Shown here in pieces: positions 34,805 through 42,848 of a stretch of 64,000 bases of DNA; positions within the stretch are counted from its first letter, which is position 1, and the number at the start of each line of letters is the position of its first letter. The DNA is from Maribacter aquivivus (GTDB taxonomy: Bacteria > Bacteroidota > Bacteroidia > Flavobacteriales > Flavobacteriaceae). The notes beneath the pieces were generated by a model. That model did not search any database. It was given only the letters and a program-made list of their open reading frames with translations, and had not been told where the DNA came from. The stretch lies in the NCBI RefSeq assembly GCF_900142175.1, contig NZ_FQZX01000001.1, forward strand, positions 2,232,001-2,296,000. Reading direction: 5' to 3'. Position numbers and translations under genes: made by a program.

Positions 34805-37353
34805 ATCAAACACAAAGAACACCAAAAGCCAGATTTAATTGGTTGTTGAAAATGGCTTGGCGAGATGGCAAAGCTAGCGGTAAACGACTGTTATTGTTCA
34901 TGGCATCTATTATTTTAGGTATCGCAGCAGTGGTGTCAATTCAATCTTTTAGTGATAATCTTAAAGATAATATTGGTTTACAGTCAAAAGCCCTCATGGG
35001 TGCTGATTTTCTTATTGATAGCAATCAGCCGGCCAATGAAAGGGTAACAGAATTGATGGATTCTTTAGGTGGTTATGATGCTAGAGAGGTCAATTTTGCA
35101 TCGATGGCAGCGTTCCCTAAAAGTCTAGCTACAAAATTGGTACAGGTACGCGCTATTGAAGGTAATTTTCCCTTTTATGGCGAGTTGGAAACTGAACCTG
35201 CCTCAGCTGCAAAAGAATATTTAGAAAAAGGTGGTGCATTGGTTGATGCCACTGCAATGCTTCAATATAATTTAAAACCAGGCGATAGTGTTAAGTTGGG
35301 TACAACCACTTTTGCTATTGTTGGGTCTTTGATTACGGCACCTGGTAGTACAGGTATTGGTGCGACAGCTGCACCACCCATTATTGTGCCATTTCGTTTT
35401 ATGGAAGAAAGCGGACTCTTGCAACGTGGTAGCCGTTTGGGGTACAATTACTATTTTAATAATGATAAGGCAGATTTAGAAGCACTGAGTAAAAAAGTAG
35501 ATCCATTATTAGATGCTGAAAATGCAGACATGGATACTCATACAGATACTAGCGAACGATTAGGTCGCAGATATGAAAATGTAGGTCGGTTCTTGAATTT
35601 GGTAGCCTTTATTGCACTTCTTTTGGGGTGTGTAGGTATTGCCAGCTCTGTGCATATCTATATAAAAGAGAAACTAAAAGCAGTAGCGGTTCTTAAATGT
35701 TTAGGGGCTACACGAAAGCAAACGTTTTTAATTTATCTGATCCAAATTGCAGGAATGGGTTTGTTAGGCGGACTCATAGGTACGGTAATAGGTTTGTTGT
35801 TACAACAGACATTTCCACTTATACTGCAAGAGTTTTTACCCTTTCAGGTAGAAATATCCACTTCTTTTCAAGCAATATTCGTTGGCTTATTGTTGGGTGT
35901 ATGCATGTCGGTTTTATTTGCCTTGTCGCCATTAATAAATACATGGTTTGTTTCGCCCTTACAGGTGTTACGTGTGCAAGAAAATACGAGTAAAAAGGCT
36001 AGACCTTATCAAGTTTGGGTTGTCGTTGCCATCGTTCTTTTTGTACTATTATTCGCTTATTATTTATTGGGTAGGTGGACCTTCGCGTTAAGTTTCGTAG
36101 CAGGAATTATGGTGACATTTTCTATTTTAGCGGGAGTGTCAATTCTTTTTATGCGATTGATTAAACGTTATTTTCCAAAGTCATGGAGCTTTGCAGCCAG
36201 ACAAAGCTTATTGAATTTATTCCGTCCAAATAATCAAACTGTAGTATTGGTTTTGGCTATTGGGATTGGTACATTTTTAATTAGCACATTATATTTTACA
36301 AAGGATTTTCTACTTGCCAAAACCTCCTTCGAAGCTAGTGCAGAGAGTCCAAATTTAATATTATTTGATGTCCAGACGGATCAAAGGGATGCTGTAGCGA
36401 ACACCATTACTCCGAAAGGATTGCCTGTCATAGATAACATACCGATTGTTACCATGCGTTTAGAGCGTATAAAAGATCGAGACGTTAAAGATATTCGATT
36501 AGATACTACCACCCGAGTAAATAAGTGGATTCTTAACCATGAGTTTAGAACCACGTATAGAGACTCTATGATTGGTTCTGAAAAGTTGCTGGAAGGGGAT
36601 TGGATACCTTCTGTAGACCCAAATGCCAAAGTGATTCCTATTTCATTGGCAGATAATGTAGCTAAGGATGCTTTAGTAACTGTTGGTGATACCCTATTAT
36701 TTAATGTTCAGGGAAAATTAATGACCACTGTTGTGGGTAATATTCGCCAAGTAGATTGGGCACGTATGCAACTTAACTTCTCTATAGTATTTCCAAAGGG
36801 AGTGTTAGAGAATGCACCACAGTTTCATGTGGTAACTACCAATGCACCAGATAAAGCCTCATCTGCAGGTTTACAACGAGAGTTGGTAAAAAAATTTCCC
36901 AACGTATCCATCATCGATTTAAGACAAGTAGTAACCTTGGTTGAAGATATTTTAGATAAGATTTCATGGGTCATATCTTTTATGGCTTTCTTTAGTATTC
37001 TTACCGGTATCATTGTGTTGATAGGATCTGTTAGAAATAGTAAATACCAACGAATTCGTGAAAGTGTTTTACTAAGAACACTTGGTGCTCAGAGTATACA
37101 AATATTAAAGATAAATGCTTTAGAGTATTTTTTTCTTGGTGTTTTGGGCAGCGGAGTAGGAGTATTACTTTCTTTACTAAGTAGCTTTTTACTGGCGTAT
37201 TTTATTTTTGACACACCATTTGTTCCTTCATGGATACCATTTTTAGTGGTGTTGCCGGGTATTACACTATTGGTTCTTGCCATCGGTTTAATGAATAGTA
37301 GAGGAGTATTAAATAGTCCGCCATTACAGGTATTGAGAAAAGAAGGTAATTAA
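34801..37353 (+). CDS. FtsX-like ABC transporter permease (YbbP-like)
   Basis: An 850-residue permease. An N-terminal helix (about 28-45) is followed by a large periplasmic MacB-like domain, then FtsX-type helices (about 265-400), a central pair (about 405-460), a second periplasmic domain (about 500-715) and four C-terminal helices (about 720-840). This double-module layout is that of YbbP. Partner is the ATPase immediately upstream. TTG is the start, as the gene overlaps the ATPase stop. Substrate is unknown; in other bacteria the set is tied to envelope lipid or esterase function. Confidence 0.9.
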   Translation: MNQTQRTPKARFNWLLKMAWRDGKASGKRLLLFMASIILGIAAVVSIQSFSDNLKDNIGLQSKALMGADFLIDSNQPANERVTELMDSLGGYDAREVNFASMAAFPKSLATKLVQVRAIEGNFPFYGELETEPASAAKEYLEKGGALVDATAMLQYNLKPGDSVKLGTTTFAIVGSLITAPGSTGIGATAAPPIIVPFRFMEESGLLQRGSRLGYNYYFNNDKADLEALSKKVDPLLDAENADMDTHTDTSERLGRRYENVGRFLNLVAFIALLLGCVGIASSVHIYIKEKLKAVAVLKCLGATRKQTFLIYLIQIAGMGLLGGLIGTVIGLLLQQTFPLILQEFLPFQVEISTSFQAIFVGLLLGVCMSVLFALSPLINTWFVSPLQVLRVQENTSKKARPYQVWVVVAIVLFVLLFAYYLLGRWTFALSFVAGIMVTFSILAGVSILFMRLIKRYFPKSWSFAARQSLLNLFRPNNQTVVLVLAIGIGTFLISTLYFTKDFLLAKTSFEASAESPNLILFDVQTDQRDAVANTITPKGLPVIDNIPIVTMRLERIKDRDVKDIRLDTTTRVNKWILNHEFRTTYRDSMIGSEKLLEGDWIPSVDPNAKVIPISLADNVAKDALVTVGDTLLFNVQGKLMTTVVGNIRQVDWARMQLNFSIVFPKGVLENAPQFHVVTTNAPDKASSAGLQRELVKKFPNVSIIDLRQVVTLVEDILDKISWVISFMAFFSILTGIIVLIGSVRNSKYQRIRESVLLRTLGAQSIQILKINALEYFFLGVLGSGVGVLLSLLSSFLLAYFIFDTPFVPSWIPFLVVLPGITLLVLAIGLMNSRGVLNSPPLQVLRKEGN

Positions 37354-37412
37354 GAAGGTATTTTTAACGTAAATTCTAACAATTACATTCTTACTTTTCT
37401 ACCTTTAATAGC

Positions 37413-39071
37413 ATGAAAAAGCAACTATTCTTTTTATTGGTAACTACGTTATTTGTATGCTCTTGTAGTACTGATAGTGTAAAAGCAGATTTGATAATAA
37501 CCAATGCCAATATTTGGACAGGTAATACTGATTCTCCAAAAGCCGAGGCTATGGCTGTAAAGGCAGATACTATTTTGGCTATTGGCTCTTTAGATGATAT
37601 TCATAAGTTGAAAGGCTCAGATACTGAGATAAAGGATGTAGGAGGAAAATTCATCACACCAGGATTTATAGATACTCATGTGCATTTATTAATGGGAGGT
37701 AATAGCCTTTTAAGTGTGCAATTAAGAGATGCTAACACAAAGCAGGAATTTATCGATAGAATTTCTGGGTTTACTAATATGATAAAACCTGGTCAGTGGA
37801 TTGTTGAAGGTAATTGGGATCATACCCTCTGGGGAGGAGAACTACCTAATAAAGATTGGATTGATGAATTTACGGGTGATAATCCGGTTGCTATTTATAG
37901 AATGGATGGTCACATGATTTTAGCTAATTCTGCAGCACTCAAAATTGCAGGCATAGATAAAAATAGTGCCGATGTAGAAAATGGAGAAATTGTTAAAAAT
38001 GCTGATGGAACGCCAACCGGTATTCTTAAGAGTGAAGCTATGTATTTAGTTTTGAATAAAATACCAAAGCTTACAGATTCTGAAAAGGAAGAAGCATTAA
38101 ATGCGGCGCAAGATTATTTAGTGTCTCAGGGCGTAACCACCGTACATGATGTAGATAGTTTAGGTGGTTACAAGATTTTAGATAAGATGAATTCTAATAA
38201 ACAACTGAAGGTGAGAGTTTATGCTGCTGATCCTCTGAAGTATTGGAAAACAGTATCTAAGGATACAAAAGATATAAAATGGTTGAAAAATGGACTCATG
38301 AAAGGTTTTGTAGATGGGTCTCTGGGATCACATACGGCAGCTTTTGATGAGCCGTATTCAGATAAGCAAGATGATAATGGTCTGTTTATTGTCGATGTAG
38401 ATAGTTTAAATAGTTGGATCTCTAGTGCCGATAAAAAGCAATTACAAATTACCGTTCATGCTATAGGTGATCGAGCAAACAGTACTATTTTAAATATATA
38501 TGATAGTGTAGTTCAAAATAATGGCAAGCATGACCGACGATTAAGAATAGAACATGCGCAACATTTAAATATAGAAGATATCAATAGATTCTCTAAACTA
38601 GATGTAATAACAAGTATGCAGCCATATCATGCTATTGATGATGGTAGATGGGCAGAAGAACTTATTGGTCCAGAACGTATAAAAACCACCTATGCTTTTA
38701 AATCTCTATTAGATGCAAATACGACAATGGTATTTGGTAGCGATTGGCCAGTAGCACCTGCTTCTCCGTTATATGGCATGTACGCAGCGGTTACCAGACG
38801 CACATTAGATGGAAATAATAGTGATGGTTGGGTTCCTGAACAGAAAATTAATGTGGAACAAGCATTAACTGCGTATACCAAAGATGCTGCTTACAGCTCA
38901 TTTGATGAAGACATAAAAGGAACATTAGAACCAGGCAAGTTGGCAGATTTTGTTATTCTGAGCGAAAATTTGCTTCAAGTTGAACCAACGACATTAAAAG
39001 ATGTGAAGGTTTTGGAGACATACGTTGGAGGTAAAAGGATGTTCTCATCTAATTTAGATATTAATAAATAA
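37413..39071 (+). CDS. YtcJ-like amidohydrolase, lipoprotein
   Basis: A 552-residue metal-dependent amidohydrolase with a lipoprotein signal (VCSC near residues 15-18). The catalytic domain shows GFIDTHVHLLMGG (metal-binding His-x-His), the conserved GSLGSHTAAFDEPY block, VHAIGDRAN and HAQHL, and FGSDWPVAP (metal Asp). The YtcJ group contains N-substituted amide or formamide hydrolases, but substrates vary. Exported lipoprotein forms are common in marine Bacteroidota. It is monocistronic, with a TACCTTTA-type weak box near 37399. Confidence 0.9.
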   Translation: MKKQLFFLLVTTLFVCSCSTDSVKADLIITNANIWTGNTDSPKAEAMAVKADTILAIGSLDDIHKLKGSDTEIKDVGGKFITPGFIDTHVHLLMGGNSLLSVQLRDANTKQEFIDRISGFTNMIKPGQWIVEGNWDHTLWGGELPNKDWIDEFTGDNPVAIYRMDGHMILANSAALKIAGIDKNSADVENGEIVKNADGTPTGILKSEAMYLVLNKIPKLTDSEKEEALNAAQDYLVSQGVTTVHDVDSLGGYKILDKMNSNKQLKVRVYAADPLKYWKTVSKDTKDIKWLKNGLMKGFVDGSLGSHTAAFDEPYSDKQDDNGLFIVDVDSLNSWISSADKKQLQITVHAIGDRANSTILNIYDSVVQNNGKHDRRLRIEHAQHLNIEDINRFSKLDVITSMQPYHAIDDGRWAEELIGPERIKTTYAFKSLLDANTTMVFGSDWPVAPASPLYGMYAAVTRRTLDGNNSDGWVPEQKINVEQALTAYTKDAAYSSFDEDIKGTLEPGKLADFVILSENLLQVEPTTLKDVKVLETYVGGKRMFSSNLDINK

Positions 39072-39133
39072 GTCATATTTGACATAATTGCCGATAAATC
39101 TCTCACTTTATGTGATTTGTCAACTAATCGGCA

Positions 39134-39141
39134 TAGCTTTG
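39134..39141 (+). promoter_or_regulatory. Bacteroidota -7 box (TAGCTTTG) for the DEAD-box helicase
   Basis: A perfect TAnnTTTG, 25 bases before the ATG at 39167. A TTTG occurs 14 bases upstream of the box, shorter than the usual -33 spacing. Confidence 0.5.
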
Positions 39142-39166
39142 CGCTTTAATTACAAAAGTGATTGTT

Positions 39167-40522
39167 ATGGCGTTGTTTACCGATTTAAAGATTTCTAGAA
39201 ATTTAGAGAAAGCTCTGGCTGATTTAGGTTTCGAAAATACAACCCCAATTCAAGAGAAAGCTTTCCCTATTGTAATGAGTGGTAGCGATGTTGTTGGTAT
39301 AGCCCAGACGGGTACAGGTAAAACATTTGCTTACCTACTTCCTATTTTAAATACGCTGAGTTTTTCTAAAGAAATTCATCCTAAGGTAATTATTCTAGTA
39401 CCCACGCGTGAACTTGTGGTACAAGTTGTAGAAGAAGCAGAAAAACTAGCTAAATATGCAGGCATTCGTGTTCTTGGTGTATTTGGTGGTAAAAGTATGT
39501 TGCGCCAAAAAGAGGCTTTGGCATTAGGTACAGATGTTCTTGTAGCAACACCTGCAAGATTGTATGATTTGATTCTAACAAAGGCCGTTCAGTTAAAACA
39601 AGTAAAGAAACTTGTTATTGATGAGGTCGATGTAATGCTAGATTTAGGCTTTAGGTTTCAGCTCGTAAATATTTTTGAGCTTTTACCACAGAAGAGACAG
39701 AATATTATGTTTTCGGCCACGATGACTGATGATATCGAGTTGTTTATTACTGATTTTTTTACCGGTGTTCAGAAAATTGCGATTGCCGTTAGTGGAACTC
39801 CGCTAGAGAATATTACCCAATACGGTTACGCCACACCTAACTTTTATACGAAAGTAAATTTGTTGGTCAGTTTATTGCAAAATGAAGAAACGTACCACAA
39901 GGTGTTAGTATTTGTATCAAGCAAGCGTAGTGCCGATTTACTCTTTAAAGAATTGGCAGAATTTTTTAGTGAAGAAATATGTATTATACATTCCAACAAA
40001 ACACAGAATTACAGACTACGATCTATTAATCAGTTTGATGAAGGTAAGAACCGTATTTTGGTTACTACCGATGTTATGGCTCGTGGATTGGATTTACAAG
40101 AGATATCTCACGTTATAAATTTTGATACGCCTAAATTTCCGGAAAACTATATGCACCGAATCGGTAGAACGGGTAGGGCAGAGAAAGAAGGTACTTCTAT
40201 ATTATTATATACAGAGCAAGAAGAAGAAGCTAAAGATGCCATTGAAGATTTAATGTCGCATAAAGTTAATTTATTGCCACTACCTAATGATGTTGAAATT
40301 GCAACTCAACTTACTTTTGACGAGCAACCTAAACATAGAGAGCACGAGAATCCTTTAAATATTAATGAAGACGAACGTGGAGCTAGTTTTCATGAAAAGT
40401 CTGACAAGAATAAAAAGGAAAATCAAGGTGGTTCGTATAAGCGTATTATTAAAAAGAAATACACGAAATCTAAAACTCGTGGCGATAAGAATTACGGTAA
40501 GCGCGGAAGACACAAATTTTAA
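39167..40522 (+). CDS. DEAD-box family ATP-dependent RNA helicase (DEVD variant)
   Basis: A 451-residue RNA helicase. Q motif TTPIQEKAFP (25-34), motif I AQTGTGKT (46-53), motif II is DEVD at 152-155 in place of DEAD, motif III SAT at 183-185, motif VI HRIGRTGR near 330. A basic, lysine- and arginine-rich C-terminal tail (about 400-451) probably binds RNA. ATG at 39167 is preferred to the GTG at 39158. Such helicases act in cold response, ribosome assembly or RNA decay; which is not visible here. Confidence 0.93.
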   Translation: MALFTDLKISRNLEKALADLGFENTTPIQEKAFPIVMSGSDVVGIAQTGTGKTFAYLLPILNTLSFSKEIHPKVIILVPTRELVVQVVEEAEKLAKYAGIRVLGVFGGKSMLRQKEALALGTDVLVATPARLYDLILTKAVQLKQVKKLVIDEVDVMLDLGFRFQLVNIFELLPQKRQNIMFSATMTDDIELFITDFFTGVQKIAIAVSGTPLENITQYGYATPNFYTKVNLLVSLLQNEETYHKVLVFVSSKRSADLLFKELAEFFSEEICIIHSNKTQNYRLRSINQFDEGKNRILVTTDVMARGLDLQEISHVINFDTPKFPENYMHRIGRTGRAEKEGTSILLYTEQEEEAKDAIEDLMSHKVNLLPLPNDVEIATQLTFDEQPKHREHENPLNINEDERGASFHEKSDKNKKENQGGSYKRIIKKKYTKSKTRGDKNYGKRGRHKF

Positions 40523-40633
40523 ACCCACTTATTTCTTTATTTTGAAGCTTTGTTTTGGTAGCAAAGCTGTCTGATATTGCTCAGTTTTGAGCTAACGACC
40601 ATTCAGGTCCAAACTTAAATTACCGATGAAATA

Positions 40634-40659
40634 CACACCAAGTCGGTGTGGTGTTTTTT
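40634..40659 (+). terminator. Probable terminator between helicase and small peptide gene C
   Basis: A 6-bp stem, CACACC and GGTGTG, with loop AAGTC and then a T6 run. It lies 112 bases after the helicase stop, separating it from the peptide C promoter region. Confidence 0.6.
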
Positions 40660-40668
40660 GATCAAAAA

Positions 40669-40698
40669 CCGTTCGTCGACACTTTTTGTCGATTCATC
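40669..40698 (+). promoter_or_regulatory. 21-bp-spaced direct repeat, possible LytTR-type site before peptide C
   Basis: CCGTTCGTC (40669-40677) and CGATTCATC (40690-40698) agree at 6 of 9 positions and start exactly 21 bases apart, two helical turns. This geometry is that of LytTR response-regulator sites. Similar 21-base-spaced repeats precede the tandem copies at 52431-53962. Confidence 0.4.
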
Positions 40699-40796
40699 AT
40701 AGATTTTTACACTAGCCGAAAATTATAGCAGTTTAGCGAGGTCAAGATGCTTAATAGTAGACCTCAAAGTACTTTTACATTGTTCAACATTACGAT

Positions 40797-41054
40797 ATGA
40801 AAGCACTTGTAACCTTACTAATAATAATTTTCGCTGGCGCATTAGCATTAGCACAAACTCCCCAAACAGATGATAAAGTTAACGCTACTGAAGTGGGTAT
40901 TGATTTGGTTGATAGCCATGACGATATTAGCAACGAGAAAACGATTACAATTACTGATGAAACGTCAATAGCACGTTTATACAGATACAAAAATGCTAGA
41001 GTTAATAAAGAATTAGCATTTGCTACAAAGAAGTCATACGGTAAGTTGGCATAG
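40797..41054 (+). CDS. Small secreted basic-tail peptide, copy C
   Basis: An 85-residue member of the small secreted family. Signal peptide 1-20 ends in LALAQ; the middle (21-58) is strongly acidic, with about nine Asp/Glu; the core ARLYRYKNARVNKELAFATK is at 59-78, followed by the tail KSYGKLA, ending in KLA as in the tandem copies' KLS. It lies 7-8 kb from copies A and B and about 11 kb from D-F. A promoter-like GTACTTTTACATTG is 28 bases before its ATG, close to the GTACTTTAGCAGTG of D-F. A weak hairpin (AAGGTGC with GCACTTT) near 41075-41095 may end it. Confidence 0.8.
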   Translation: MKALVTLLIIIFAGALALAQTPQTDDKVNATEVGIDLVDSHDDISNEKTITITDETSIARLYRYKNARVNKELAFATKKSYGKLA

Positions 41055-41105
41055 TCTTTGCTCTATATAATAAGGTGCAATTAAGCACTTTATAAATTTT
41101 TGATT

Positions 41106-41225
41106 ATGATGTTACTTTCTATTATAATACCAGCACTTATTGTTATTGCAACTATTGCTTTTACTTCAAAAAACGAAAAAAAAGTGCGTCCAATTAAAGT
41201 GCCGGTAAACAAACGTAAGTTTTAG
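41106..41225 (+). CDS. Possible 39-residue membrane protein
   Basis: An ORF of 39 codons starting MMLLSIIIPALIVIATIAF, a single hydrophobic helix, followed by a basic tail (KNEKKVRPIKVPVNKRKF). A TTTTTG run sits 4 bases before the first ATG, with a looser promoter match than elsewhere. Its stop overlaps the end of the convergent amidohydrolase gene by 4 bases. The topology (one helix, basic inside) is like that of other small inner-membrane proteins in this group, such as the one at 51604, but with no homologue to check, it may be chance. Confidence 0.45.
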   Translation: MMLLSIIIPALIVIATIAFTSKNEKKVRPIKVPVNKRKF

Positions 41226-42814
41226 TTCTTTATACCAGGCTGCTTAATAGTATAGTTACTTTTAGCTTTAGCCTCATCTACTTGTCTTTTTACATCTGCC
41301 AATAATGCCTTAGAATCATAAACGATTCCATCTTTGACGGTATATTTTACGCCACCCACACGAACCACCTCATTATCATCGGTCAGTTTTATAGCTCCAG
41401 TGCCATATAGTACTTTGAAGTTTTGAAGCGGATTTTCCTCAACAATGACAAAGTCTGCCAATTTGCCGATTGTCACAGAACCTAATTTGTCATCCAGACC
41501 TAATGCTTCAGCTCCATTTAATGTTGCCGATTGTATAATTTCTAAAGGATGAAAACCTGCTTCACGCATAAGTTCCAATTCTCGTATATACGCAAAACCG
41601 TATAGTTGGAAAATGAATCCAGAATCTGATCCCGTTGTTACTCTACCACCTCTGTTTTTATATTCATTGATAAAGGTCATCCACAGTTTATAATTGTTTC
41701 TCCAAGCAACTTCTTGCTCTGTACCCCAATCATGCCAATAAGAACCATGAGATACCTTACTGGGCTGATAGAATTCCCATAAAGAAGGCAATGTATAATC
41801 TTCATGCCATTCTGCTCTTCTAGCGCGCTGTAAATCTCTACTAGCTTCATAAATATTGAAAGTTGGATCCATGGTGAAATCCAGGGCCAATAATTCATTC
41901 ATTACATTATTCCAATGCTCAGAATAAGGTTCTGCAGCTTGCTCCCATAATTTTCCTGCATTTTCAAAGCGATCTTGTTCGTTTTGATAGTTATAGTCTA
42001 ACGGAAAATCTTGTACGGTTCTGTCATCGAACAGAGCTTCAGGTAAACCGTACCAATGCTCCATTGAGGTTAGACCTGCTCTGGCAGAATGTAGTACATT
42101 CCATCTTGCAACACTCATTTGTGCATGGTGGCATGCTGATCCTAATCCTAATTTTTTATTTTCATCAAGTGCTGCCGCCATAATTGCAGGCTCAGCTCCG
42201 AAGAACTTTATACCATCAGCTCCTTTTTTAGCATTAGCGCGTACCCATTCTCTTGCCTGTTCTGCAGTAGAAATAGGAATATCGTTTAACGGATTGAATG
42301 ATTGGCTTGTTTGCCCGAAAGCAGTATATGAGATAATACGCGGAGCTATGATTTCATTTTTCTCACTTTTGCGTTTTAAATCTAAAGCAATATCAATACC
42401 TCTTCCTGCTACTTCACGTACGGTAGTTACACCATGGGCCATCCAAAGTTTAAATACATAATCTGGGTCTGCACCTTGGGCGTCGCCGCCAATATGGGTG
42501 TGCATATCTATAAAGCCTGGCATAAGATACATTCCTGTACAATCTAATTCTTTACCACCTGCTTTTAGTTGTGGTCTTTTAGCGTCATCAATAGCTACAC
42601 CAGGGTAACCAACAACTTTTACTTCTTTAATGATATTGTTCTCTACTACAATGTCTATCGGTCCTTGTGGTGGCGCTCCATTACCGTTAATGAGCATTAC
42701 ACCTCTAATTATCAATTGAGAATGTGGACCATCGCCTTCTAATGATTGTGCGTATATGGGTGTTGTCATTAAAAAGACAAAAACCAATAGTACTAGTGCT
42801 TTTATTTTTATCAC
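41222..42814 (-). CDS. Amidohydrolase family protein, secreted
   Basis: A 530-residue exported amidohydrolase with signal peptide (about 1-23, ending IYAQ). MHTHIGGD is the metal-binding His-x-His, and TGSDSGF near the C-terminus carries the metal-binding Asp; GVTTVREV and GADGIKFFGAE (about 201-211) carry further conserved parts. The C-terminal KLADFVIVEENPLQNF is typical for the imidazolonepropionase-like group. Such enzymes often cleave dipeptides or N-acyl groups. It is 34 bases downstream of the M14 peptidase gene on the same strand, suggesting joint peptide degradation. Confidence 0.88.
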   Translation of the reverse strand: MIKIKALVLLVFVFLMTTPIYAQSLEGDGPHSQLIIRGVMLINGNGAPPQGPIDIVVENNIIKEVKVVGYPGVAIDDAKRPQLKAGGKELDCTGMYLMPGFIDMHTHIGGDAQGADPDYVFKLWMAHGVTTVREVAGRGIDIALDLKRKSEKNEIIAPRIISYTAFGQTSQSFNPLNDIPISTAEQAREWVRANAKKGADGIKFFGAEPAIMAAALDENKKLGLGSACHHAQMSVARWNVLHSARAGLTSMEHWYGLPEALFDDRTVQDFPLDYNYQNEQDRFENAGKLWEQAAEPYSEHWNNVMNELLALDFTMDPTFNIYEASRDLQRARRAEWHEDYTLPSLWEFYQPSKVSHGSYWHDWGTEQEVAWRNNYKLWMTFINEYKNRGGRVTTGSDSGFIFQLYGFAYIRELELMREAGFHPLEIIQSATLNGAEALGLDDKLGSVTIGKLADFVIVEENPLQNFKVLYGTGAIKLTDDNEVVRVGGVKYTVKDGIVYDSKALLADVKRQVDEAKAKSNYTIKQPGIKN

Positions 42815-42848
42815 TTTGCTGTATGAATTAATTATTAGTGAATTGATG

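Noticed and set aside
40523..40796. Small RNA or riboswitch after the helicase
   Set aside because: Only a short hairpin with T run is seen; no known riboswitch core or conserved fold recognised.
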